Under the pieces are notes generated by a model. It was given only the letters and a program-made list of their open reading frames with translations. It did not search any database and was not told where the DNA came from. A DNA stretch of 17,019 bases, from assembly GCA_027047745.1 (NCBI GenBank), contig JALTUB010000182.1, positions 1-17,019 of the forward strand, given 5' to 3'. Both the position numbers and the translations under genes were made by a program. Below are positions 1-8,700 of the stretch, piece after piece. Source of the DNA: Sulfurimonas sp. (lineage in GTDB: Bacteria; Campylobacterota; Campylobacteria; Campylobacterales; Sulfurimonadaceae). Numbering within the stretch: position 1 is the first letter of the stretch; the number at the start of each line of letters is the position of its first letter.

Positions 1-3000
1 ACAAGTGCTGATGTTGATTGTTCTGGGTGGATTTGAAAAGTTTCGCTTAGTTCTATGCCAAACTCTTCAGGTTTTAAGAGGTTAAAAAGAGGTCTGTTTA
101 ACTCTAAGTCAGGACAGGCTGCATAACCAAAAGAGTATCTTGAGCCTTGGTATCTGTTCATCTGAACATCACTTAGTTTGTTTCCTTCTCCCTCACTGAT
201 GTTGAGGTCAAGTCTTATCTGTTTGTGTGCTATCTCTGCTAGTGCTTCGGCTAGTTCAACTCCCAAGCCATGAAACTGATAATACTCAGTATAGTTACCC
301 TCATCGTAGATAAGTCGTTCTGCATCACTTAGTTTAGCTCCTGCACTTACACAGGTTAAGGCGATGACATCATGTCTATCTCTATGAAAAAAGTCACTTA
401 AAGCACGATGTGGTTTTTTTCTCTGTCTTGGAAAACTAAACTTCTCTTTTGCTCTGCCCATTACGCTATCTAAAGGTTCACGATTTATCTCACCTTCACT
501 AAAGTAACCCTCACTCTCATCAAAGATAAGCAGAGAGTTATCATCACTTCTACAAGGCCAATAACCATAAACGATAGTTGGTTCAAAAAGCTTTTCATCT
601 AAAAACTGTGCTTTGAGTCTTTCATACGCAGGCCAAACAACTTCATCAAGCTGTTTTTGATAGGCTTCTTTGTCCATGCCTTTAGAGCTGTAACCCCAAC
701 GAGATTTAAAAAGCAGTTTATGATTTATCCACTCAAATGCCATCTCTATCTGTTGCTGTGTAAGTTTTATCTCTCTTCTTCCCCAAAATGGAGGTGTCGG
801 AACTTTGACATCACGAGAAGGCATTTTAAGCTCTTCAAATGGAGGGATGATGACTTCTTTTACCTCTTTTTTCTCTACTCTAGGAGACTCAGGGTGAAGA
901 TTTGTATCAAAGTTTCCAGCTTCTATGCGACTCATGGCAGTTACCCCATCAAAAGCATCTTTACAGTAAAAGATAGGACCATCATACTCAGGTCGACAGA
1001 AGTCATCTATAAAAGCACGAGTTAGAGCAGCTCCACCAAGCAAGATAGGGATTTTAATATCTTTGTCTTTTAAAGTCTTTAAGTTTTCAAGCATGACTTG
1101 CGTTGATTTTACCAAAAGTCCACTCATCCCAAGTGCTGAAATATGTCCTGTATCCATTGTCTCTAAAAATTTATCAAGTTCAACTTTAATTCCAAGGTTT
1201 TTGACTTTATAACCATTGTTTGAGAGAATGATGTCCACAAGATTTTTACCAACATCATGAACATCACCTTTTACTGTTCCAAGTGCTAGAGTGGTATCGA
1301 CTGCTTTTTCAACTTTTGGTAGATAGGGGTTTAGGTGGTCAACAGTTTTTTTCATGGTTTCTGCTGATTGGAGTACAAAGGGAAGTTGCATTTGACCTGA
1401 ACCAAATAGTTCTCCAACGACTTTCATAGCGTCTATTAAAATTTCATTAACAATAACTTCTGGTTTGATTTTATGACGAGCTTCTTCGACTAGAGGAATC
1501 ATCCTATCTTTGTCTCCATCCATCAAAAGTTTAGCGATTTTTTCTTCATCACTCATGGCAAGATATGCTTCATCAACAGCGTCATTATCTACTGCTTCTT
1601 TTGATGAAAAATGCTCTATGAAAGTAAATAGTGCTTCACCGTTTGGTTTACGGTTAAAAATCAGGTCATCACAGATGTCTTGTTCTTCTTGAGGGATTTT
1701 ATTTAGAGGGATGATATGCTTAACATTTATGATAACAGAAGTAAGCCCAGCTTCAACACAGTGATGTAAAAACATAGAGTTAAGATATGGTCTTGCATCT
1801 TTATCAAGTCCAAAAGAGATGTTTGAAAGACCTAAGATAGCACCAACTTCAGGATGTTTTAAACGCAGTTGTCTGATGGCTTCTATGGTGTTTATACCAG
1901 CTTCAAAATACTCCTCATCACCACTTCCAAGAGTAAAAGTTAAAACATCAAAAACCAAGTCCTCTTTTTTAAGTCCATGTCGGTTTGTTGCAAGGTCGAT
2001 GATTCTATCTGCAACTTTTAGTTTATCTTCTATACTTTTTGCCATACCAACTTCATCTATAGTTAAACAAACAAGAGAAGCACCATATTTTTTTGCTAAG
2101 GAGCAAACAGCATCAAATTTTGGCTCTCCATCTTCAAGGTTTACGGAGTTTAGTATTGGTTTTCCACCGATGTTTTTAAGAGCAGTTTCAAGTCCTGTTG
2201 TTTGAGTTGAATCTGGCATGAGAGGAAGAGCTATCTTTTGTGCATACATAGACATAACTTCATTCATGTCTTTTGTCTCATCACGACCTGCAAAGCCGAC
2301 ATTTACATCAAGGACATGCGCACCTGCTCTTACTTGTTGTTGAGCGACACTAAGAGTTCCCTCATAATTTTCATCTAAAAGAAGTTCACGAAATGCTTTT
2401 GAACCAGTTGCATTTGAGCGTTCACCCACTAAAAGTGGTGCAGGTTCTTGCATAAGTGGAACAGTGTTAAAGAGTGAAGCTATAGAGTTTGGCTGAGAGC
2501 CTGAGGGTGCTTTTGGAGTGATTGAGCTTGTTTTATCGACAAGCGCACGGATATGTTGCGGTGTTGTTCCACAACATCCACCTAAAAACGAGACACCGTC
2601 ATGTTCTAAAAACTTCTCTTGTTGTGCTACAAACTCATCAGGTCCCATAGGGTAGTAAGTGTAACCACCACGGTTTTGAGGAAGTCCTGCGTTTGAGTGA
2701 ACGGAGATTGGTCTGCCCCAAAGTTCACTTAGTGTTTTCACATGTTTTAAAACCTGTTGGGGTCCTGTTCCACAGTTAAATCCAAGAGAGAGTATGTCAA
2801 AAGGCTCTAAAATAGTAGCAATAGTCTCAGCATCAGTACCGATAAGCATAGTCCCACTAAGCTCAATAGTTACAGAAATCATGATAGGAATCTCAGTTTC
2901 TCTTTGTCTGTTCGCCTCTTGGATGGCATGAAGTGCTGCTTTTATCTGAAGAGGGTCTTGAGCAGTTTCAATGAGAAATATATCAACTCCACCATCAATA

Positions 3001-3452
3001 AGAGCTAAACAAAATTCAGTATAACCAGTAAACATAGTGTCATAATCAATATGCCCAAGTGAAGGAAGTTTCGTCCCTGGACCGATAGAACCTAAACAAA
3101 AACGAGGATGTTCGGGTGTAGAGTAAGATTCACAAGCATCTTTTACAAGTTTAGCTCCAGCCTTAGTTAGCTCATACGCACGATGACCAATATTATACTC
3201 ATCTAAAACCCAAGAGAAAGAGCCAAAAGTATTGGTTGTGATAAAGTCAGCACCAGCAGTTAAGTAGGCTGAAAAAATTTCATTCATTATCTCAGGTGCA
3301 GTTACATTAAGAAGTTCATTACACCCCTCATTTCCTTCCCAAGCTTCTTTAGAGATTTTATCATCTCTTTGTTGAAGTTGCGTTCCCATAGCCCCATCTA
3401 TAAAAAGAGGGCGTTTTTTTATAGTTTCTAAGATATATTGTTTTGTTGTCAT
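1..3452 (-). CDS. metH: Cobalamin-dependent methionine synthase (3' end beyond window)
   Basis: Cytosolic enzyme that transfers the methyl group of 5-methyltetrahydrofolate through cobalamin to homocysteine, giving methionine. The minus-strand frame is open from ATG (3450-3452) to the left edge, about 1150 residues. Module 1 (homocysteine) carries the zinc cysteines: NCGTG with C227, and GGCCGTTP with C293 and C294. A pterin-binding domain follows at about 330-610, including AHVLDVNVGFAGRDE near 380. The cobalamin domain has GDVHDVGKN with the cobalt ligand H732, then SGLL and LLGGAA. The reactivation domain has WPCRSDD near 966 and RYSFGYAACPDLE from R1105. The visible end, GIELSETFQIHPEQS, is typical of the last 20-40 residues of the family, so little is missing. 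The start is the first possible one after an in-frame stop at 3462-3464. No Shine-Dalgarno precedes it. No cobalamin or SAM riboswitch is visible in the short upstream region. Confidence 0.97.
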   Translation of the reverse strand, partial: MTTKQYILETIKKRPLFIDGAMGTQLQQRDDKISKEAWEGNEGCNELLNVTAPEIMNEIFSAYLTAGADFITTNTFGSFSWVLDEYNIGHRAYELTKAGAKLVKDACESYSTPEHPRFCLGSIGPGTKLPSLGHIDYDTMFTGYTEFCLALIDGGVDIFLIETAQDPLQIKAALHAIQEANRQRETEIPIMISVTIELSGTMLIGTDAETIATILEPFDILSLGFNCGTGPQQVLKHVKTLSELWGRPISVHSNAGLPQNRGGYTYYPMGPDEFVAQQEKFLEHDGVSFLGGCCGTTPQHIRALVDKTSSITPKAPSGSQPNSIASLFNTVPLMQEPAPLLVGERSNATGSKAFRELLLDENYEGTLSVAQQQVRAGAHVLDVNVGFAGRDETKDMNEVMSMYAQKIALPLMPDSTQTTGLETALKNIGGKPILNSVNLEDGEPKFDAVCSLAKKYGASLVCLTIDEVGMAKSIEDKLKVADRIIDLATNRHGLKKEDLVFDVLTFTLGSGDEEYFEAGINTIEAIRQLRLKHPEVGAILGLSNISFGLDKDARPYLNSMFLHHCVEAGLTSVIINVKHIIPLNKIPQEEQDICDDLIFNRKPNGEALFTFIEHFSSKEAVDNDAVDEAYLAMSDEEKIAKLLMDGDKDRMIPLVEEARHKIKPEVIVNEILIDAMKVVGELFGSGQMQLPFVLQSAETMKKTVDHLNPYLPKVEKAVDTTLALGTVKGDVHDVGKNLVDIILSNNGYKVKNLGIKVELDKFLETMDTGHISALGMSGLLVKSTQVMLENLKTLKDKDIKIPILLGGAALTRAFIDDFCRPEYDGPIFYCKDAFDGVTAMSRIEAGNFDTNLHPESPRVEKKEVKEVIIPPFEELKMPSRDVKVPTPPFWGRREIKLTQQQIEMAFEWINHKLLFKSRWGYSSKGMDKEAYQKQLDEVVWPAYERLKAQFLDEKLFEPTIVYGYWPCRSDDNSLLIFDESEGYFSEGEINREPLDSVMGRAKEKFSFPRQRKKPHRALSDFFHRDRHDVIALTCVSAGAKLSDAERLIYDEGNYTEYYQFHGLGVELAEALAEIAHKQIRLDLNISEGEGNKLSDVQMNRYQGSRYSFGYAACPDLELNRPLFNLLKPEEFGIELSETFQIHPEQSTSAL

Positions 3453-3458
3453 GAAGTA

Positions 3459-3466
3459 ATTTTATC
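3459..3466 (-). promoter_or_regulatory. Candidate -10 element for metH, possibly leaderless mRNA
   Basis: Read on the minus strand, GATAAAAT lies six bases before the metH ATG with TACTTC between. This is the spacing expected if transcription starts at or next to the A of the start codon. The absence of any Shine-Dalgarno before metH fits a leaderless message. No convincing -35 box is seen, and an alternative -10 (TATGCT, 3474-3479) would also leave only a very short leader. This is inferred from spacing only. Confidence 0.25.
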
Positions 3467-3549
3467 TAAATAGAGCATAAAAGTTTCTGTAGATTTTTTT
3501 ACAAAATGAGTAGTTAATAAACAATTTGACGAGATAACTATAAAAACCA

Positions 3550-3579
3550 TTGACTTTAGACATCAGATAAAGATATAAT
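3550..3579 (+). promoter_or_regulatory. Sigma70-type promoter of the recombinase-like/ccoG operon
   Basis: TTGACT (3550-3555) and a perfect TATAAT (3574-3579) are separated by 18 bases, which puts the start of transcription near 3586 and leaves a leader of about 33 nt. This is the clearest two-box promoter in the window. It sits in the 166-bp gap between divergently transcribed metH and the recombinase-like gene. I see no other gene in that gap. Confidence 0.8.
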
Positions 3580-3600
3580 GACGATGAAAATCAATAACAA

Positions 3601-3608
3601 GAGGGGGG
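3601..3608 (+). promoter_or_regulatory. G-rich Shine-Dalgarno with a six-G run
   Basis: GAGGGGGG ends ten bases before the ATG at 3619. This places the start at 3619 rather than at the in-frame ATG at 3625, which would be 16 bases away. A run of six G is unusual in this AT-rich DNA. In related Campylobacter and Helicobacter, longer G runs are sites of slipped-strand phase variation, but six is short for that. Confidence 0.6.
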
Positions 3609-3618
3609 TTTAATCATT

Positions 3619-4275
3619 ATGATAATGGCTTATATACGACCAGATAAAAACTTTGATGCGGCTGGAGAGCAGATTCAGCAGATTAAATCTTATGCAATAG
3701 CGAATAATTTTATTATTGATGATGAATTTATTGACCACATATCCCAAAATAAGCCTCTTTCACAAAGAGTTCATGTAACTGATTATTTTCAGTCACACAC
3801 AAAAAGCACTTTAATAATCTATGATGTTTGGGTACTAAGTACCAATATTAAAGACTTAGTTCAGATGTTTAGCTGCCTGTTAAAACATGAATTTACAGTT
3901 CATTTTATAAAACAATCTGTTATAATATCGCAACATACTAATGTCATGTTGGTTTTGGGACTGATAGATCAATTTCGTCAAAAGTTAGAGAGTGAATCAA
4001 CAAGGGTTGTAGGGCGTCCTAAAGGGAGTAGGTCAAACTCAAAGTTTGATAAGTATATAAGTGAGATTCTTGTTTATTTAAGAGAAGAAAAAAGTGTTAG
4101 TGCTATATCTCGTCTTTTAAATGTTAGTAGAAGTTCACTTAAAGATTATATAGTATCAAGAGAGTTAAAACAGGTTGCATTTGGGTCATTACTACCTAAA
4201 TCACCTGAAAATGCAGAGGAACAAGTTATAAACACGATAGTTTGTCCTAACGAAAATAATGGAGAAAATAGATGA
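3619..4275 (+). CDS. Serine-recombinase-like protein lacking catalytic residues; probable DNA-binding regulator
   Basis: A 218-residue protein with the layout of a small serine resolvase/invertase: an N-terminal resolvase-type fold (about 1-125), a GRPKGS linker (132-137) and a C-terminal helix-turn-helix (about 143-180, with SAISRLLNVSRSSLKDYI). The active site is not conserved. Where active enzymes have Y-x-R-V-S, this protein has YIRPD (5-9), so Asp replaces the serine nucleophile. The region equivalent to the D-R-L-x-R motif reads VWVLSTN (70-76) and lacks the catalytic arginines. Strand exchange is therefore unlikely, and I infer a role in DNA binding or transcription. It has its own strong promoter, and its TGA overlaps the ccoG start (ATGA, 4272-4275), so the two are translationally coupled. 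No recombination sites or inverted repeats surround it. The exact target is unknown. Confidence 0.75.
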   Translation: MIMAYIRPDKNFDAAGEQIQQIKSYAIANNFIIDDEFIDHISQNKPLSQRVHVTDYFQSHTKSTLIIYDVWVLSTNIKDLVQMFSCLLKHEFTVHFIKQSVIISQHTNVMLVLGLIDQFRQKLESESTRVVGRPKGSRSNSKFDKYISEILVYLREEKSVSAISRLLNVSRSSLKDYIVSRELKQVAFGSLLPKSPENAEEQVINTIVCPNENNGENR

Positions 4276-5723
4276 ATACAGAGAAAAAAAGTAAGGGTAT
4301 TAAAATACCTATGCCATGGAGATATAAACGCTACTTTATGTTTACATTTGCGACAGTATTTACTTTAATACTGCCTTGGATAACGATTAATGGAAATCAT
4401 TTCTTTCTTTTGAGTTTTGATAAGTTAAAACTAGATCTTGCATTTGTTCAGTTTTCTATGCAACAGCTTTACTTGATGCCATTTTTACTTATGTTTATGT
4501 TTTTAGGTATCTTTGGTATGACAGTTATGGGTGGTCGTGTGTTTTGTGGATGGGTTTGTCCTCAAACAATTTTTCGTGTTGTTTATCGTGACTTGATTGA
4601 AACTAAAATCTTGAAGCTTCGTAAACGCATTAAAAATAAGCAAAAAGAACCAGATATGACTAAGATGGAGAACAAGATAAAAAGAGTTGCTGCAGTTCTT
4701 ATCGCTTTAACTTTTGCTTTTGTAGCTGCTTCTGACTTCTTATGGTTTTTTGTTCCTCCAGAAGATTTTTTTAGATACTTGGCTGATTATTCAAATCATT
4801 GGACTCTGATAGGTGCTATGACTGGTATTGCACTATTTTTAACTTACGATATTGCATTTTTAAAAGAAAACTTTTGTATCTATGTATGTCCTTACTCTCG
4901 TGTACAGTCGGTTTTATATGATGAACATACAGTAATGGCACTTTATGATGAGCATAGAGGTGGAGAAATCTATGATGAAGAGCATCATAAAAACTTCACT
5001 AAACAAAAAGATTTACAAGCAGTTGACCAAACAGCAGAGTGTACAACATGTGAGTCATGTGTAACTGTTTGTCCTACGCATATTGACATCCGTAAAGGTC
5101 TTCAGTTAGAGTGTATCAACTGTTTAGAGTGTGTTGATGCTTGTACTACTGTTATGGGTAAACTTGGTAAACCATCTCTTGTTACTTGGTCAAGTGATTA
5201 TGAGATAGTGGATAGAAAAGGTAAAACTAAATATTTCCGTCCAAAAGTTCTTGCTTACATGGGACTTCTTATAGTTATATCTGTTATCTTGGGTTATATG
5301 GGTGGAACAAAAGAGCATATGCTTTTAAATATAAACAGAGGTTCACACCTTTACTCAACTAAGCACTTAAGTGATAACAAAGTTAGAGTAGATAACTCGT
5401 ATGTGTTCTTGCTTCAAAATACTGAGCCTAAAAAAATGAAGTTCTTTTTTGAAGTTATACCTCCAAAAGGTATGGAAGGTAAGATAAAAATCATAAAACC
5501 AAGAAAACCATTTAGTGCAACTCCTGGTGTTAAAAAGAAAAAAATTGTTACACTTAGGACTACAGATGTGCTTGTAAACAATGACAAAGAAGATACTATC
5601 TTGCCAATCAAAATACATGCTTATGCCTTAGACAAAGATGGTAAAATAAGCAAAATAGTATCCGTCTTTAGAAATACTACTTTTGTTTTTCCAAAGAAAA
5701 GTGTTTTAGACAACGCTAAGTAA
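4272..5723 (+). CDS. ccoG: Cytochrome c oxidase accessory protein CcoG (RdxA/FixG family)
   Basis: An inner-membrane Fe-S protein of 483 residues. Family knowledge links it to maturation of cbb3-type cytochrome oxidase, probably by reducing copper destined for CcoN. Membrane segments appear near 21-40, 66-87, 138-160, 178-196 and 328-346. The hallmark GRVFCGWVCPQT includes C92 and C96. FCIYVCPYSR carries C202 and C206. Two ferredoxin-type 4Fe-4S motifs follow: C257, C260, C263, C267 and C281, C284, C287, C291. After the last membrane segment, residues 350-483 form the periplasmic Ig-like FixG C-terminal domain. Length is normal for the family. The start overlaps the stop of the recombinase-like gene, so its translation probably depends on that gene. 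The ccoNOPQ oxidase genes are not in this window. Confidence 0.95.
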   Translation: MNTEKKSKGIKIPMPWRYKRYFMFTFATVFTLILPWITINGNHFFLLSFDKLKLDLAFVQFSMQQLYLMPFLLMFMFLGIFGMTVMGGRVFCGWVCPQTIFRVVYRDLIETKILKLRKRIKNKQKEPDMTKMENKIKRVAAVLIALTFAFVAASDFLWFFVPPEDFFRYLADYSNHWTLIGAMTGIALFLTYDIAFLKENFCIYVCPYSRVQSVLYDEHTVMALYDEHRGGEIYDEEHHKNFTKQKDLQAVDQTAECTTCESCVTVCPTHIDIRKGLQLECINCLECVDACTTVMGKLGKPSLVTWSSDYEIVDRKGKTKYFRPKVLAYMGLLIVISVILGYMGGTKEHMLLNINRGSHLYSTKHLSDNKVRVDNSYVFLLQNTEPKKMKFFFEVIPPKGMEGKIKIIKPRKPFSATPGVKKKKIVTLRTTDVLVNNDKEDTILPIKIHAYALDKDGKISKIVSVFRNTTFVFPKKSVLDNAK

Positions 5724-5739
5724 TATAATATTAATAAAT

Positions 5740-5790
5740 AATAAGATAAACTATAAAAGTTTTAAATAACTTTTAGGAGTTTATCTTGTT
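5740..5790 (+). promoter_or_regulatory. Long mRNA hairpin masking the SD and start of the DUF748 gene
   Basis: AAGATAAACT (5743-5752) is the exact reverse complement of AGTTTATCTT (5778-5787). Nested inside, TAAAAGTT (5754-5761) pairs perfectly with AACTTTTA (5768-5775) around a six-base loop. The two stems are separated by only a 1x2 internal loop, giving 18 Watson-Crick pairs. A wobble and A-U pairs can extend the base to 5740/5790. The right strand contains the Shine-Dalgarno AGGAG (5775-5779) and the UUG start (5786-5788). No T-run follows, which argues against a simple terminator. I infer translational control or an RNA-processing site between ccoG and the next gene. Confidence 0.65.
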
Positions 5791-8700
5791 TAAAAAAGTA
5801 ATTCTCTTTATACTCGTTTTATACGCCATCTTAGGCGTAATAGTTCTGCCTCTTGTTTTAAAACCTAAACTTATAGATATAGTAAAACAAGAGACGAACG
5901 CAAAATTAACTCTTAAAGATATATCTTTTAATCCCTTCCTTTTTAAACTAACACTAAGTGGTGCAAAACTACACTCGCTTGATGACAAAACACTTGTAGA
6001 GTTCAAATCTTTACTTGTTGATGTCGATGTTCACTCATTGCTAGTTGGGGCAGTTCATGTTAAAGATGTGATACTAGAGCGACCTGAAATATTTGTTGTG
6101 CATAACAAAGATAAGAGTATTAACCTTTTAAAAGTTTTAAAAGCTTCAAAAACACAAATAGAACCTAAAGTAAAAGAAAAAACAACTCTGCCAAGAATAA
6201 TTGTGGACAATATAGAAATTATAAATGGTTGTTTAAATTATCAAGATTTTACAAGAGCAGATGAGTTTGATTTCTCTTTTTATGAGATAGGCTTTAGACT
6301 TAAAGATATAGATACAAATGATTTTAACAATAGCCGTGCTAGTATGAGATTTTACTCAAATCTTGGAGATGGTGGTTTTGTTGATTTTAAAACTAAACTT
6401 AGAAGTTATAAACCTGTTGTGTTAGATGGTACTCTTGACTTTCAGGCGACTAAACTTTATACAGAGTGGAAGTACATAAAAGAGAACCTTAACATAGAGA
6501 TAGCAGATGGAAAAATCTCTTTAGGTTTGCACTATAATCTTAATCTTGACGATTTGAATGCTACTACAATAGATAAGGCAAATATTGCATTAAATAATCT
6601 TAGGATACTTCCAAAAGGTAAAGACAAAGATATACTAAACTTAAGATCTTTTTATGTGAAAAATGCAACAATCAAACCTTTTGCACAAGCTGTTCATGTA
6701 GAAAAAGTCGGTATTGACAACCTAGATGTAAGGATAAAACGAGATAAAAAAGGTCATATTGACTGGCTAAGTTACATAAAGGTTAAAGGTCATGATACTA
6801 AGCAAAAAAGTGATCTAAACAGCTCTTCTAGCCCTGCAAAACCTTGGAGTCTTGTTTTAGATGACCTGTCGCTTGAAAAAATAGCAATAAGAGTAGATGA
6901 TAGCAGTGTATATCCAGCAGTTACAAGTAAAATAAATACTCTTAATCTTTATGCTCAAAATATTAAACTTAATGATACAAAATCATTTCCTTACCAACTA
7001 AATATGCTCATGAACGATAAAGCAAAATGTACTTCTGCAGGGAGTATAAAACAGGATAATTTAGAAATATCGACACATACTATTTGTAAAAACTTTGACT
7101 TGGCTCACTATAACCCTTACATAAAACAAGTGGCAAAATCTGAGCTAAAAGTTTATGATTTAAGACTAAATCGTGCTTTGCTTGGACTTGATAGTAGAGT
7201 AGATATTAAAGATATTAACAAAAGTATAGCTGTTAATGTAAGAGATACAAATGTAACACTTACAAAGTTTTATCTAAGTAAACGCACTCAAGGTGAAAAG
7301 CTAACTAGCTTTGATAAGTTTGCAGTTAGTGGGATAGCCGTAGATACACTCAAAAATGATATAAAGATAAAAAAAGTTGCACTAAATGGCTTAGTTACAA
7401 ATGCAATACGATATAAAAATGGAAAAATAAACTTTGATAACTTAGTTGTTCCAAAAGATAAAAAAATAGTAAAAACGAAGAGTAAAAAAAGTGCTACTAA
7501 AGCACTTCGTTTTACTTTAGGAGAGTTTTCTCTTAACAACGCTAAAGTGAATTTTGATGATAAAGTTTTAAGTTCTAATCCAAAACAGAAAATAGACAAG
7601 ATGAATTTTCATGCTTATAATATTGATATAAAAAGAGGTACTTGGCTTAAGTATAAACTCTCTGCAAGGCTAAACTCAAAAGCTTATATAGGTGCATCAG
7701 GAAGTTTAAGACATACTCCTTTAGAAGAGAAAGGAAGTATATCTTTGAGTAAAATCAGGCTAAAAGATATAACACCTTATCTTCAAGAAAAGAGTTTTAT
7801 AAATATTGCCGATGGAAAACTATCTGTAAAAGCAAAAACATCTTATGCAGTTTCAAAAAAACATCCAGATTTGCAAGTTGATGGTTCTGTGAACTTGAAA
7901 GATCTGTTTATCAATGATAGTAGAAACGGTAGTTCTCTTTTAGGTTTAAATGATTTAAAAGTTAAAAAGTTTACTTTTGAATATAATCCAAATAGAATTT
8001 ATATTGATGAGGTTGATTTAAAATCATTTTATGTTGATGCTATGATAGATAAAAACAAGCAGTTAAATTTTTCAAAGTTAGTGAAAAGTTCTGATGTTAA
8101 AAAAGAAGAGGTTAACTCAAGTAAAGACCCAGTTTTTCCACTAAAAATAGCAAAAATAAAAGTCATAGAAGGAAACGCAAAGTTTGCAGACTACTCTATC
8201 CCTTTAAAATTTAAAACAAATATACACAATCTTAATGGTGCGATATATTCAGTCTCTAATTCTCCAAAGGAGATAACTCTTGTTGATATAAAAGGTGATG
8301 TTGATGAGTATGGTTCAACAAAGCTAAAAGGGAGTATTAAGAGTTCAAATCCAAAAGAGTTTACTGACTTGGACTTTAACTTTAAAAATCTTGAGCTAAA
8401 CTCTTTGAGTGGGTATAGTGCTGTTTTTGCAGGTTATGAAATAGACTCTGGGAAACTATTTTTAGATTTGGGATATAAGATTGAAAACTCACAACTACTT
8501 GGTAAAAATAGTGTCATAATTAAAAATATAAAACTAGGTAAAGAAGTAGAAGATGAAAATGTTACTGTTTTACCTTTAGGTTTTGCTATAGCACTTCTTG
8601 AGGATAGTGATGGGGTTATAGATATAAATATGCCAGTTGAGGGTAACATAGACGCACCAGACTTTAAATATGGTGCATTGGTTTGGAAGACATTTGGAAA

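Noticed and set aside
1819..2205. 128-codon plus-strand open frame opposite metH
   Set aside because: It lies wholly antisense to conserved MetH pterin-domain sequence and has low-complexity Ser/Phe composition; the same applies to plus-strand frames at 657-1025 and 1510-1692.
3453..3618. Cobalamin or SAM riboswitch before metH
   Set aside because: The region is only 166 bp, carries the divergent promoter, and shows none of the conserved riboswitch elements.
3619..4275. Recombinase as evidence of a transposon or invertible segment here
   Set aside because: The active-site residues are missing, and no flanking inverted repeats or crossover sites were seen.
4381..4392. A ten-base match to the palindrome half inside ccoG (TAACGATTAA)
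   Set aside because: It is short, A/T-rich and within conserved coding sequence, so it is probably chance.
5740..5790. Plain rho-independent terminator for ccoG
   Set aside because: The stem is A/T-rich, no T-run follows, and the right arm contains the SD and start of the next gene, so a translational role fits better; partial termination remains possible.
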